DNA of 39,712 bases from Acidobacteriota bacterium (GCA_029565065.1 JAKQOW010000072.1:1-39712); one strand, 5' to 3'; shown: positions 17,871-26,048, counted from the first letter of the stretch. Notes: a model not told the origin generated them from the sequence alone. Numbers and translations: made by a program.

Positions 17871-18280
17871 TTCGGCGGTTCCTTTGGATTCACGGGTCGT
17901 AGCTTGCATGAACACTGCCCTCTGAGTTCGTAGTTGGGATCCCGCAGAACCGGCATCCCGTCCCGAACCCAGTCCACGATGCCGCCGATGATCCAGGTCA
18001 CGTCCGAAAAGCCCTGTTCCGACAAAAAGCGCGCGATCTCCCGACCGCGCACGCCCACGTTGTCCAGCACGATGAGGGCGGCGTCCCGGGGGATGTCGGC
18101 CCAATGATCCATGAATGTTTTGTGCGGGAATCGGAGGATGGCAGGAACGTCGGGAACCCGGTAGTTGGTCTCATACGCCTCGCGAATATCCAACAGCACG
18201 GCCCCCCGGTGGAGACGCTCCAGCGCCACCCGTGGCGAGACTGCCGATGATCCGAGGCCGGTTGGGATGGACGTGTTCAT
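17858..18280 (-). CDS. Rhodanese-fold protein lacking the catalytic cysteine
   Basis: A 140-residue single rhodanese domain: AVLLDIREAYE at the front, an IVLDNVGVRGREIARFL active loop, and WIIGGIVDWVRDGMPV at the end. The active loop normally reads CxxGxRS; here the cysteine position is Asp73 and the serine is Gly79, so classical sulfur transfer is not expected. A C-terminal extension carries Cys123-Ser-Cys125 before a Pro/Lys tail, which could bind As(III) or form a redox pair. The start at 18280 is set by AAGGAGA. It sits between arsF and arsC, overlapping arsC. A role as a binding or scaffold protein in the operon is inference. Confidence 0.85.
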
Positions 18281-18332
18281 GCTTTCTCCTTGGCCTGAAT
18301 CATTCGGATGCGTTTGCGCGATCGCGCACAAG

Positions 18333-18779
18333 TCACTCCGCCATGAACCGGTCGATCGCATCCTGCACGTAGCGGGCGAACTCGGTTTCGTCGCCATCCA
18401 CCAACTCCCAAACCCGCTCAAGTTTCGCGTAGCCGGCCACCTTGTCGCCGTTCACGCGGGCGATGGCCAGCGTGGAGGTCTCGAGCTTGAACTCGTCGGA
18501 ATAATGCCGGTGTTCCGGCCGGTCCACGTCCACGGCTCGCCACTGGACCGTGCCCTGCTCCAGGTAGTCGGCGTAGGCGTCGCGGACCGCCTCGGCTGCC
18601 AGCCGCTCGATCTTCAGGCAGGTGGGACACCGGAATTTGCCGTGGAAATAGAACACCACGTAGTGCGGCGAAGCCGGATTCGCCGGTTCGGGCCGGGCGC
18701 TCGCCGCCAGGGCGGCGAGCCCGCCGACGGCCGCCAGCCACAGGCCCAGGCCCAGCGCCGCCGTCAGGCGCCGGTTCAT
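18333..18779 (-). CDS. arsF: ArsF-like nitrophenyl-arsenical reductase subunit
   Basis: A 148-residue secreted or membrane-anchored redox protein: a hydrophobic leader (about 5-27) then a thioredoxin-like domain with YFHGKFRCPTCLKIE containing Cys51 and Cys54. This motif is typical of the ArsF family, first described in the arsEFG locus of Shewanella putrefaciens, where ArsE and ArsF are implicated in reducing nitroaromatic arsenicals. The ATG overlaps the arsR stop (ATGA), so it is translationally coupled. Assignment rests on the motif and on the presence of arsE- and arsG-like genes in the same operon. Confidence 0.85.
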   Translation of the reverse strand: MNRRLTAALGLGLWLAAVGGLAALAASARPEPANPASPHYVVFYFHGKFRCPTCLKIERLAAEAVRDAYADYLEQGTVQWRAVDVDRPEHRHYSDEFKLETSTLAIARVNGDKVAGYAKLERVWELVDGDETEFARYVQDAIDRFMAE

Positions 18780-19126
18780 CGCCGCACCGCCTGCCGCCGG
18801 CAGGTCGCGGCGGGCGTCGGCGAGGCTGTCGCGCAATCGGATGTCTCGGCGGGGTGGCGGAGGCAGTTCAGGAATGTCGTCACGCAGGGGAGGGTCAGGC
18901 GGTAGTACACCCACTGCCCTTTCTTTTCGTCGGCGATCACGCCGGCGCCCTTGAGCACCGACAGGTGCCGCGAGACGGTGGACATGTCCCCGCCGACGAT
19001 CTCGTGGAGTTCGCAAACGCAACGCGCTCCGGTGGCTAGCGCCTCCGCCACCGCCAGGCGGCTCGGGTGGGACAGCGCCTTGAACACAAGTGCCTCCTTG
19101 CGCAATCCGGTCCAGTCCATGTTCAT
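18776..19126 (-). CDS. arsR: ArsR/SmtB-family arsenic-responsive repressor
   Basis: A 116-residue winged-helix repressor. The As(III)-sensing motif is RCVCEL (Cys36 and Cys38) at the start of the recognition region, followed by the DNA-reading helix MSTVSRHLSVLKGAGVI and the wing EKKGQWVYYRL. The C-terminal tail has extra cysteines. GGAGG lies five bases before the ATG at 19126; an upstream GTG at 19138 contains that site and is unlikely. It lies fifth in the operon instead of first, so it would be autoregulated through the promoter 3 kb upstream. Confidence 0.95.
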   Translation of the reverse strand: MNMDWTGLRKEALVFKALSHPSRLAVAEALATGARCVCELHEIVGGDMSTVSRHLSVLKGAGVIADEKKGQWVYYRLTLPCVTTFLNCLRHPAETSDCATASPTPAATCRRQAVRR

Positions 19127-19147
19127 TTCAGCCTCCACGCAGATGAA

Positions 19148-19843
19148 TCAGGCGGTGTAGACCAGGTAAACGCCGCCCAGCAGCACCAGCACGCCGCACA
19201 CCCGCCGCAGGATCACCGCTCCGCGCGATCGCTCGTTCCAGCGCAGGTATCGCTGCACCATCTCGGTGAAGGTGCCCGCTGCCACGATCACGCCGCAGTG
19301 CCCGAGGCCGTAGCAAGTCAGCAGCAGGGCGGCGAACACGGCGTTGGCCGCCGCCACCTTCACGGTCACGGCCAGCACCGGCGCCATGTAGGCGAAGGTG
19401 CAGGGTCCCAAGGCGATCCCGAAGACGAGGCCCAGGATGAAGGCAGCCAACAGGCCGCGGCGCTTGAATGCAACCCGGCCGGGCCCGGAGAAGGGGAGCG
19501 GGATCACGTCCAGCAAGTGCAGTCCCACCAGGAAAAAGATCGCTGCCACGGCGTAGTTGCCCCAGGGGCCCACATCGCCGAGCATCCGGCCCAAGGCGGC
19601 CGTGACGGCGCCGATGAGGGCGATGGTGACCAGGATGCCCAGACTGAACAGTCCGGCGATGGCGAACGCGCGCCGGGCGGTCTCCACCCGCTGCTCGCTG
19701 ATGAAGCCCACGATGAGCGGGATGCTGGCCAGGTGGCAGGGGCTGAGCAGGATGCTGAGCACGCCCCACAGGAACGCGGCTCCCAGCGCCACCGGGGTGG
19801 AGCCTTCCACCGCGTGCGTCAGTGTGGTGAACAGCGATTCCAT
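19148..19843 (-). CDS. arsG: ArsG-like organoarsenical permease (CcdA/DsbD membrane fold)
   Basis: A 231-residue protein with six predicted membrane helices. It has the CcdA/DsbD signature LSPCHLASIPLIVGF (Cys36), a second cysteine in LGPCTFAYMAPV and a CYGLGHCG segment. The pattern closely matches the ArsG family, proposed to export aromatic aminoarsenicals made by ArsE/ArsF. A pure electron-transfer role like CcdA, handing electrons to the periplasmic ArsF and thioredoxin, is an equally reasonable reading. It is 60 bp after the anchored thioredoxin and 21 bp before arsR. Confidence 0.85.
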   Translation of the reverse strand: MESLFTTLTHAVEGSTPVALGAAFLWGVLSILLSPCHLASIPLIVGFISEQRVETARRAFAIAGLFSLGILVTIALIGAVTAALGRMLGDVGPWGNYAVAAIFFLVGLHLLDVIPLPFSGPGRVAFKRRGLLAAFILGLVFGIALGPCTFAYMAPVLAVTVKVAAANAVFAALLLTCYGLGHCGVIVAAGTFTEMVQRYLRWNERSRGAVILRRVCGVLVLLGGVYLVYTA

Positions 19844-19903
19844 CCGCCTTCCTTAGATCAAACCTCGGCGGGTTTGAAACGTCGCCCCCGCTGATCGGTC
19901 CAG

Positions 19904-20521
19904 TCAGAACGTGATCCCCTTTTCCTTGAATCTGGTCAGGATGTCTTCCTTGGGGTAAAACCCCACGTGGCGGAAGAATTCCTTGCCGTCCGCGTCGTAG
20001 AAAATCTGGGTGGGGATGCTCTGGATGCCGTACTGCTCGGCGGCGTCCGGGTTTTCCCAGACATCGATGAACTCCACGTTCAGCCGGCCCTGGTAGTCCC
20101 TGGCCAGTTCCTCCAGCAGCGGCGCCATCATCTTGCAGGGAACGCACTTTTTCGCGCCCAGGTCCAGCAGTTTCGGCAACAGCTTCTCCGGCGCGGGCGG
20201 GGCCGCGGCTGGAGCCGGCGGATCCGGCTGCGCCGACTGGGCCGCGTTCTGGCCGGAGGTGTTCGAACGCGCAGCCGGCGGCGCCGTGACGGGTTTGGTC
20301 TGCGCCGCTGTCCGAACCGCCGTTTCCGATGCGGGGACCGCGGGCTCAGCCGGGGCCGCCGGTTGTTCCAACGCCGTCTGCGGTGGCGCCGCGGCCTGGG
20401 GTTGCGTCGACGCGTCCGCCGGCACAGTGGGTGCCACCGGCCGGTGCTTCGTGGCCAGGATGACTCCCACCACGGCGACCAGCGCCGCGACGATCAGGAT
20501 CTTCCACCCGTTGGTCTTCAT
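19904..20521 (-). CDS. Membrane-anchored thioredoxin-domain protein
   Basis: A 205-residue protein. Residues 7-24 form a single membrane anchor, residues about 26-112 are a Pro/Ala/Gln linker, and residues 113-205 are a thioredoxin domain with the active site KKCVPCK (Cys126, Cys129) and the cis-proline in SIPTQIF. The domain should face the periplasm on a long flexible tether. Partners in the operon would be the CcdA-like ArsG, as membrane electron donor, and ArsF. GGAGGAGA precedes the ATG. It is not part of the classical arsEFG set. Confidence 0.88.
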   Translation of the reverse strand: MKTNGWKILIVAALVAVVGVILATKHRPVAPTVPADASTQPQAAAPPQTALEQPAAPAEPAVPASETAVRTAAQTKPVTAPPAARSNTSGQNAAQSAQPDPPAPAAAPPAPEKLLPKLLDLGAKKCVPCKMMAPLLEELARDYQGRLNVEFIDVWENPDAAEQYGIQSIPTQIFYDADGKEFFRHVGFYPKEDILTRFKEKGITF

Positions 20522-20546
20522 GGTCTCCTCCGTCGGGCTCAGTGGC

Positions 20547-20780
20547 TCAAACCAGGATCTTTTTAATATCGTCAGCCGAGAGTAGCTTGCCGGCTGACTT
20601 GACCACGCCGTCCACCGCCAGGCCCGGAGTCATCATCACGCCGAATTTCATAATCTCGTTGATCTCGGTGACTTTGACCAGTTCGTATTCGAGGCCGAGC
20701 GCCTTGGCAGCAGCTTCGGCGTTTTCGGACAACTGCTTGCACTTCGGGCACCCTGTGCCCAGGATTTGAATTTTTTTCAT
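20547..20780 (-). CDS. arsE: ArsE-like small thioredoxin (TM0996/MTH895 family)
   Basis: A 77-residue cytosolic mini-thioredoxin/glutaredoxin-like protein with the redox motif GTGCPKCKQL (Cys11, Cys14) and the cis-proline segment MMTPGLAVDG. These proteins accompany ArsP-like permeases and ArsF/ArsG genes, and the family includes ArsE. The start at 20780 has GAGGAGA seven bases upstream, overlapping the permease stop; an upstream start at 20810 would overlap the permease gene and lacks support. Likely roles are thiol reduction of arsenicals or delivery to the adjacent permease. Confidence 0.85.
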   Translation of the reverse strand: MKKIQILGTGCPKCKQLSENAEAAAKALGLEYELVKVTEINEIMKFGVMMTPGLAVDGVVKSAGKLLSADDIKKILV

Positions 20781-20790
20781 CTTCGTCTCC

Positions 20791-22101
20791 TCAGGCGAAC
20801 AATGCGCCATAAATCATGCCCGTGATCGTGGCCATCACCACGACCAGGGTGACAAAGACAACCGTCTTCTTCGTGCCCATGATGCTGCGCAGTACCAGCA
20901 TGCTGGGCAACGACAAGGCCGGTCCCGCCAGCAGCAGTGCCAGCGCCGGCCCTTTACCCATGCCCGAGCCGATCAACCCCTGCAGAATGGGCACCTCGGT
21001 CAGCGTGGCGAAATACATGAACGCCCCGGCCAGCGAGGCGAAAAAGTTGGCGGTCAGCGAATTGCCGCCCACAGCCGCCGACACCCACTCGGACGGGATC
21101 AGTCCCTCCTGGCCGGGCCGCCCCAGCAGGAAGCCGGCCACCAGCACACCGGCCAGCAGCAGCGGCAGAATCTGCTTGGCGAAGTTCCAGCTCTGGCTGA
21201 ACCACTCGCCGCCCTCTCCCGAGCCGGTGCTGGCGGCCCATGACAGGCCGATCACGCCGGCCGCGAAGGCGATCATGGGCTCGTGCGGGAAGACGACCGC
21301 CAGCGTGGCCGTGGCCGCGCCGGCCAAAACCACTTTGAACCAAGCCAGCCGGATCCAGAACACCAGGATGAGCCCGAGCCCCGCCGCACAGAGACCCGTC
21401 AGGACCCACTTGACCGAATGGACGGCGACCCAGAAACCGGTCGCCTCCGCCGGTTTGCCCCAGTTGGCGAACACCAGCACGCCCACCATGGCGGCAAAGA
21501 AGAGCACATTCTGCCAGAGCGGCCGGCCGGCTTCCGGCTCGGGCAGATCCGCCTGGTTGTTCGCCTTCTCCAGCTCTTCCTTGCGGAAGATGAAGTGCAT
21601 GGCGAGGCCCACGACGACCGAGAACACCACGGCGCCCACTGCCCGGGCGATGCCGAGCTCCAGGCCCAGGATGCGCGCCGTCAGGATGATGGCCAGCACG
21701 TTGATGGCCGGCCCCGAGTACAGGAAGGCGGACGCCGGTCCCAGCCCCGCCCCCATCCGGTAGATGCCGGCGAACAGCGGCAGCACCGTGCAGGAGCAGA
21801 CCGCGAGGATCGTTCCCGAAACGGACGCAACCCCGTAGGCCAGCACCTTGTTCGCCCTGGCGCCCAGGTACTTCATGACGGACGCCTGACTGACGAACAC
21901 CCCGATGGCCCCGGCGATGAAAAATGCCGGCACCAGGCAAAGCAGCACGTGCTCCCGGGCGTACCAGCGCACCAGATACAGCGATTCCCAGATCGCGGCC
22001 TTGAGCCGGGTCCAACCCATCAGGTATTCCACCGGCAGGTAGAAACAAGCCAGAAAAGCGACCGTCAAAAACGTCAGGTTTTTCCACTCGCGCCGCCACA
22101 T
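20791..22101 (-). CDS. arsP: ArsP-like DUF318 permease
   Basis: A 436-residue polytopic permease. The family motif AVCSCTVLPLFAGIYRMGAGLGPASAFLYSGPAINV (Cys102 and Cys104) is plain, and a second half repeats the fold (FFASLAGAFMYFATLTEVPILQGL, GPALSLPSMLVLRSIMG). A charged loop near residues 175-195 separates the halves. Family members include ArsP, which exports trivalent organoarsenicals, and related Cu/Zn exporters. The operon context favours arsenicals. It is the first gene of the operon; its ATG lies nine bases after the -10 box, leaving no room for a ribosome site. Confidence 0.87.
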   Translation of the reverse strand: MWRREWKNLTFLTVAFLACFYLPVEYLMGWTRLKAAIWESLYLVRWYAREHVLLCLVPAFFIAGAIGVFVSQASVMKYLGARANKVLAYGVASVSGTILAVCSCTVLPLFAGIYRMGAGLGPASAFLYSGPAINVLAIILTARILGLELGIARAVGAVVFSVVVGLAMHFIFRKEELEKANNQADLPEPEAGRPLWQNVLFFAAMVGVLVFANWGKPAEATGFWVAVHSVKWVLTGLCAAGLGLILVFWIRLAWFKVVLAGAATATLAVVFPHEPMIAFAAGVIGLSWAASTGSGEGGEWFSQSWNFAKQILPLLLAGVLVAGFLLGRPGQEGLIPSEWVSAAVGGNSLTANFFASLAGAFMYFATLTEVPILQGLIGSGMGKGPALALLLAGPALSLPSMLVLRSIMGTKKTVVFVTLVVVMATITGMIYGALFA

Positions 22102-22102
22102 A

Positions 22103-22138
22103 ATTTGGTTATTTTACAAAACAACCAAATGTTGTCAA
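22103..22138 (-). promoter_or_regulatory. Promoter and palindromic operator of the ars operon
   Basis: On the minus strand TTGACA (22133-22138) and TAAAAT (22111-22116) are separated by 16 bp, nearly consensus. A palindrome with perfect 8-bp arms ATTTGGTT/AACCAAAT spans 22103-22130. Across its full 28 bp the half-sites agree at 12 of 14 positions. It covers the spacer and the -10 box and ends one base before the arsP ATG. This is where an ArsR dimer would block RNA polymerase. Transcription should start within a few bases of the ATG, giving a leaderless mRNA. Confidence 0.82.
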
Positions 22139-22214
22139 TCAAAATATCCGATCCCGGTTTCAGGAAGCTGTCGGCGAGGTTCAATCTACAAGGGATAGGA
22201 CTGGTAAACCATGC

Positions 22215-22220
22215 TATAAT
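22215..22220 (+). promoter_or_regulatory. Candidate -10 box for the nucleotidyltransferase module
   Basis: A consensus TATAAT lies 33 bp upstream of the ATG at 22254. No matching -35 was found at the normal distance. Together with the ars promoter it makes a divergent promoter region. Confidence 0.4.
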
Positions 22221-22253
22221 CCGGCTGATCCAGCGTGTGGGATTTCGACTAAC

Positions 22254-22511
22254 ATGATCAAAGATATCGTCCGTGAGGGCGAAACGAGCGAATCAGCGGA
22301 CACCGTGTTAGATTCTGCTTGCCTGGACAGGCGGATCTTTGATGTGGTCAATCTGAGTCGGTCCGGTCATGACGTTCCGTTCTGGCTCACCCGAACGGGT
22401 GCCGAGCGGCTCTTCACTTTGGAACTGTTGCGCAGGGTCTGTTACGGCTATGATGAGACTGCCGAAGGACTTCAAAGAGTTCTTGTCGTTGCTGAACGCG
22501 ACGGGGGTTGA
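22254..22511 (+). CDS. Small partner protein of a nucleotidyltransferase module
   Basis: An 85-residue soluble protein. Its C-terminal half, GAERLFTLELLRRVCYGYDETAEGLQRVLVVAE, follows the pattern of short proteins that regularly precede stand-alone nucleotidyltransferase genes (RxAYGYDPxTxRLQRVL type). The coding region overlaps the next gene by 62 bp in another frame, so the two are translationally linked. The ribosome site is weak. An antitoxin-like role is inference from gene order only. Confidence 0.65.
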   Translation: MIKDIVREGETSESADTVLDSACLDRRIFDVVNLSRSGHDVPFWLTRTGAERLFTLELLRRVCYGYDETAEGLQRVLVVAERDGG

Positions 22512-22893
22512 CTACCTGTTGGTCGGCGGGTATGCGGTTGCTTGGCACGGGTATCCGCGGGCGACGGGCGATCTCGATATCTGGGTGGCGGCTTCGACAG
22601 ACAACGCCCAACGACTCGTCACTGCGTTGAAACAATTTGGCTTCAACACACCCCAACTCTGCCCGGACATTTTCCTCGACCCGAATAAAGTGATTCGAAT
22701 GGGAAACCCGCCGTTTCGGATCGAAATCATCACATCCGCTTCAGGTTGCCGTTTTGAAGACTGCCATGGGCGTGCCGTCCGAGCCGTCATCGACGATGTG
22801 CCGGTTCCGGTCATCCATCTGGAGGACCTGAAAGTCAACAAGCAGGCTGCCGGCCGCCTCAAAGATCTGAACGACCTGGAAAACCTGCCTTGA
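22450..22893 (+). CDS. Nucleotidyltransferase-fold protein (MNT/AbiEii-like)
   Basis: About 147 residues. The minimal nucleotidyltransferase signature is present: LLVGGYAVAWHGYPRATGDLDIWV, with the GG turn and the DxD metal pair in the DLDIW segment, and a third acidic strand IEIITS. The C-terminal HLEDLKVNKQAAGRLKDLNDLENL helix is typical of this family of small nucleotidyltransferases linked to toxin-antitoxin or abortive infection loci. Starts at 22450 and 22453 are equivalent. It converges on phoR with a 41-bp gap. The target is unknown. Confidence 0.85.
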   Translation: MMRLPKDFKEFLSLLNATGVDYLLVGGYAVAWHGYPRATGDLDIWVAASTDNAQRLVTALKQFGFNTPQLCPDIFLDPNKVIRMGNPPFRIEIITSASGCRFEDCHGRAVRAVIDDVPVPVIHLEDLKVNKQAAGRLKDLNDLENLP

Positions 22894-22934
22894 TCGAATC
22901 CCGACAACTTCGACGGCCTTCTGCGTGGGAACGG

Positions 22935-24665
22935 CTACGGGAGGGCCGGCAGCGACACGGTAACGGTGGTGCCGGCGCCGGGCTCGCTCCGGATGTCGAT
23001 GGCCCCGCCGTGCTGCAGGACGATGTTCTTGACGATGGACAGGCCCAGGCCGGTGCCCCCCGTTTCGCGGGAGCGGGACTTGTCCACCACGTAGAAGCGC
23101 TCGAAGATCCGCGGCAGGTGCTCGGTGGCGATGCCGATACCGGTGTCGACCACCACGACGACGGCGCGTGATGCGTCGCGGCGCAGCCGGACCGTGATCC
23201 CGCCCCGCTCGGTGTAGCGGGCGGCGTTTTCCAGCAGGTTGACGAAGACCTGCTCCAGCATGAAACGGTCGCCTTGAACCCGGGGCAGGTCCGGCGCCGC
23301 TTCGATGGCGAAAACAAGGTTCTTCCTGGCCAGCAGGGCCTGAAACAGCCGACCCGTGCTCTCGGCCAGCTCCCGCAGGTCCACCGGGCCCAGATCCAGC
23401 GCCTTGGCCGGCTGCTCCAGCCGGGCCAGCAGGAGCAGGTCGTCGGTGATGCGCGCCAGGCGTTCGGCGTTGCGCCGGATGATCGCGACGTACTCCCGGT
23501 TCAGAACCGGTTCCTCCTCCAGCGCCTCGGCGAATCCGCGGATGGCGGTCAGGGGTGTCTTGAACTCGTGGGAGATGTTCACCGCCAGCTCGCGTTTGAT
23601 CTCCTCGAGGCGTTTGCGCTCGGTGATGTCCACGAACAGCGCCACCGTGGCGGCGTTTTCAGGCAGGGGATTGAAACCGCAGAGGAAGGTCCGGTCCCCC
23701 AGGGCGATCTCCTCGGCGGCGCCGGCGCCGGTGGCCTTGACGGCGCGCAGGCCCTCGGCGAACTTCGGCGACCGGACCACCTCCCAGTACGGTCTGCCCG
23801 GTGCGGGGTCGCAACCGAGGATCCTCCAGAGCGCGTCGTTGGCGTGAGCGATTCGGGCGTCGGCGTCCACCACCACCAGACCCTCGCGGATCGAGGACAG
23901 GATGACGCGCGACTCCTCGCTCCGGCGCGCCGTCTCCTTGAACAGCCGGCTGACCTCGGCGGACATCCGGTTGAACGCGTCGGCCAGGGCTTTCAGCTCG
24001 TCGCGGCGGTTCAGGAAGACGCGGGTGTCGAAGTCGCCCTGCGCCACCCGCTCGGCGGCCCAGGCCAGCTTGCGCACCGGCCGGGTCAGCAGCCGGGCGA
24101 ACAGCAGCGCCAGCAGGAGCGCCAGCAGCAGGCTGACGCCGGTGATGCGGAGGATGGAGCCCAGGAGCTGCTGCCGGAGGGCGACGACGCTGTGCAGCGG
24201 CTGGCTCACCCGGATCACGCCGCGCGCCGGCCCGTCCTCCGGAAAGGTCCGGGCGACATACAGCAGATCCTCCTTCAAGGTGTCGCTGTAGCGGACGGCG
24301 CGCCCCTCGCCCTGCGTCATGGCGCCGACGATTTCGGGGCGGCTGCCGTGGTTGTCCATGCGGGGCGGATCAGCCGACGAATCGGCCAGCACGACGCCGT
24401 CGGGATCCACAAAGGTGATGCGGACCAGCAGCCGGCCGCCCAGGATCTTGACTTCCCGGTCCAGCCGCTCGCGGTCGCCCGATTCCGCGATCGGACCCAG
24501 CTCCCGGCCGATGGTCTGGCAGAGCGACCGCAGCTTGGCCGACACGCTCTCCAGGTTGTAGTCCGTGATGCGGCGGCTCATGAAGTAGAGCCCGCCCAGG
24601 GCGACGACGGCCACCACCAGGACGTAGCTCAGGAAGAGCTTGACGGAAAAGGGAATCGTCTTCAT
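22935..24665 (-). CDS. phoR: Phosphate sensor histidine kinase PhoR
   Basis: A 576-residue inner-membrane kinase: membrane span (about 9-29), an extracytoplasmic domain (30-165), second span (about 168-190), HAMP (190-243), PAS (about 250-345), then the HisKA domain with the phosphorylated His366 in AVNISHEFKTPLTAIRGFAEAL and the ATPase domain with NLLENAARYT, DTGIGI and GGTGLGLSIV. The extracytoplasmic domain is larger than in E. coli PhoR and resembles the Bacillus/Geobacter layout. The ATG overlaps the phoB stop (ATGA). It is the last gene of the pst-pho operon and presumably reads phosphate status through PstSCAB and PhoU. Confidence 0.94.
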   Translation of the reverse strand: MKTIPFSVKLFLSYVLVVAVVALGGLYFMSRRITDYNLESVSAKLRSLCQTIGRELGPIAESGDRERLDREVKILGGRLLVRITFVDPDGVVLADSSADPPRMDNHGSRPEIVGAMTQGEGRAVRYSDTLKEDLLYVARTFPEDGPARGVIRVSQPLHSVVALRQQLLGSILRITGVSLLLALLLALLFARLLTRPVRKLAWAAERVAQGDFDTRVFLNRRDELKALADAFNRMSAEVSRLFKETARRSEESRVILSSIREGLVVVDADARIAHANDALWRILGCDPAPGRPYWEVVRSPKFAEGLRAVKATGAGAAEEIALGDRTFLCGFNPLPENAATVALFVDITERKRLEEIKRELAVNISHEFKTPLTAIRGFAEALEEEPVLNREYVAIIRRNAERLARITDDLLLLARLEQPAKALDLGPVDLRELAESTGRLFQALLARKNLVFAIEAAPDLPRVQGDRFMLEQVFVNLLENAARYTERGGITVRLRRDASRAVVVVVDTGIGIATEHLPRIFERFYVVDKSRSRETGGTGLGLSIVKNIVLQHGGAIDIRSEPGAGTTVTVSLPALP

Positions 24666-25351
24666 TCCTCGATCTTATACCCCACGCTGCGGATGCTCTT
24701 GATGTATTTGCCGGCTGCGCCGAGCTTGTCCCGCAGGTTCTTGATGTGGACGTCGATGGTGCGGTCCACCACGTATTTTTCGTTACCCCAGAGGGCGTCC
24801 AGGAGCTGGTCACGGGAAAAGGCCCGTCCCTTGCCCTCCAGCATGACGCGGAGCAGCCGGAACTCGGTGGAGGTCAGCTCCACGCGGCGGCCGCGGACGG
24901 TGACGGTGAACGCCTCCGGATTCAGCTCCAGCAAACCGGCCAGCTCCAGGACGGCGCCGGCGGTGATGGGCGTCTTCTTCCGCCGCAGCAGGGCGCGCAC
25001 CCGCGCCAGCAGCTCGCGCGGCGAGAACGGCTTGGTCACGTAGTCGTCAGCGCCGAGTTCCAGGCCCAGCACCTTGTCGGTCTCCTCACCCTTGGCGGTG
25101 AGGATCAGCACGGGCATCTGGGCGGTCTCGGGGGCGGCCCGGAGCTGCCGGCAGATGCTGAGGCCGTCGGTGTCGGGGAGCATCAGATCCAGCACCACGG
25201 CATCCGGAGCGCGCCGCTTCGTGTGGCGCAGGAAATCATCCCCCCGGGTGAAACCCAGTGTCTCCAGCCCGCCCTTGTCCAGCGTTTCGGTGACCAGCTT
25301 GAGGATGTCGGGGTCGTCTTCGACAATGGCTACGATTTCCCTCGGACTCAT
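24662..25351 (-). CDS. phoB: Phosphate response regulator PhoB
   Basis: A 229-residue OmpR/PhoB-family regulator. The receiver domain (1-120) has the acidic pocket Glu11-Asp12-Asp13, phosphoacceptor Asp55 in VVLDLMLP and Lys in YVTKPF. The C-terminal winged helix (about 130-228) includes ELTSTEFRLLRVMLE and RTIDVHIKNLRDKLG. The ATG at 25351 is preceded by GGAGGAAGG. It should activate the porin-pst operon via the direct-repeat box upstream of the porin. Confidence 0.95.
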   Translation of the reverse strand: MSPREIVAIVEDDPDILKLVTETLDKGGLETLGFTRGDDFLRHTKRRAPDAVVLDLMLPDTDGLSICRQLRAAPETAQMPVLILTAKGEETDKVLGLELGADDYVTKPFSPRELLARVRALLRRKKTPITAGAVLELAGLLELNPEAFTVTVRGRRVELTSTEFRLLRVMLEGKGRAFSRDQLLDALWGNEKYVVDRTIDVHIKNLRDKLGAAGKYIKSIRSVGYKIEE

Positions 25352-25374
25352 GGGCAACACCTTCCTCCCGGCGC

Positions 25375-26034
25375 TCAGGGCTCGTCCCGGTGGCCGTGCT
25401 TGACCACGCGGCCCTGCACCAGGTAAATGACGTTTTCGGCGATGTTGGTGGACAGGTCCGCCGCCCGCTCCAAGTTGGCGGTGACGCGCATGAGGTGCAG
25501 CGCCCGCTCGATGGTGGTGGCGTCGGATACCATGTAGGTGATGAGCTCGCGATAGATCTGGTCGCGGTACTCGTCGATCCGGTCGTCGCGGGTCAGGATG
25601 CCTTCGGCCAGGGCGGCGTCCTCGCGGATGAACGAGGTGATGCTGTCCCGGAGCATGGCCCGCGCCTCGGCGGCCATGTTCGGGATGTCCACCAGCGGCT
25701 TGACCGGCGGGCGCTCGATGAGAAACAGGGCGCTCTGGGCGAGGTTCACGGCATGGTCGCCGATCCGCTCCAGGTCCGTGGCCATGCGCAGGGCCAGCAA
25801 CACCAGCCGCAGGTCCCTGGCCCGCGGCTCGTGCAGGGCGATGATCGTGGCGCACTGCTCGCCGATCTCGATCTCCAGTTCGTTGAGGCGGGCTTCGCTC
25901 ACCGTGAGGAGTTCCCGCAGCAGCCGGCCGTCCTGCTCTTCCAGGCCCCGGATGCTCTGGTCGATCATCTCCTCGGCCAGATTGGCCTGCTCCATGAGCC
26001 GCTCGCGCATCTCCCGAATTTTCTCAGCCAACAT
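25375..26034 (-). CDS. phoU: Phosphate signalling protein PhoU
   Basis: A 219-residue all-helical protein with two PhoU repeats, each with the metal-binding pattern: MATDLERIGDHAVNLAQ in the first half and VTANLERAADLSTNIAENVIYLVQG in the second. PhoU links transporter activity to the PhoR kinase and limits uptake. It lies 14 bp after pstB and 23 bp before phoB. A GGGAGAG ribosome site precedes the start. Confidence 0.96.
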   Translation of the reverse strand: MLAEKIREMRERLMEQANLAEEMIDQSIRGLEEQDGRLLRELLTVSEARLNELEIEIGEQCATIIALHEPRARDLRLVLLALRMATDLERIGDHAVNLAQSALFLIERPPVKPLVDIPNMAAEARAMLRDSITSFIREDAALAEGILTRDDRIDEYRDQIYRELITYMVSDATTIERALHLMRVTANLERAADLSTNIAENVIYLVQGRVVKHGHRDEP

Positions 26035-26048
26035 CCGTGTATCTCTCC

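Noticed and set aside
18281..18421. Longer start for the rhodanese-like gene
   Set aside because: The extension overlaps arsF out of frame, and the ATG at 18280 has AAGGAGA at ideal spacing.
23274..25043. Long plus-strand frame opposite phoR and phoB
   Set aside because: Its product is low-complexity (Gln, His, Gly-rich) and overlaps two genes with clear family motifs.
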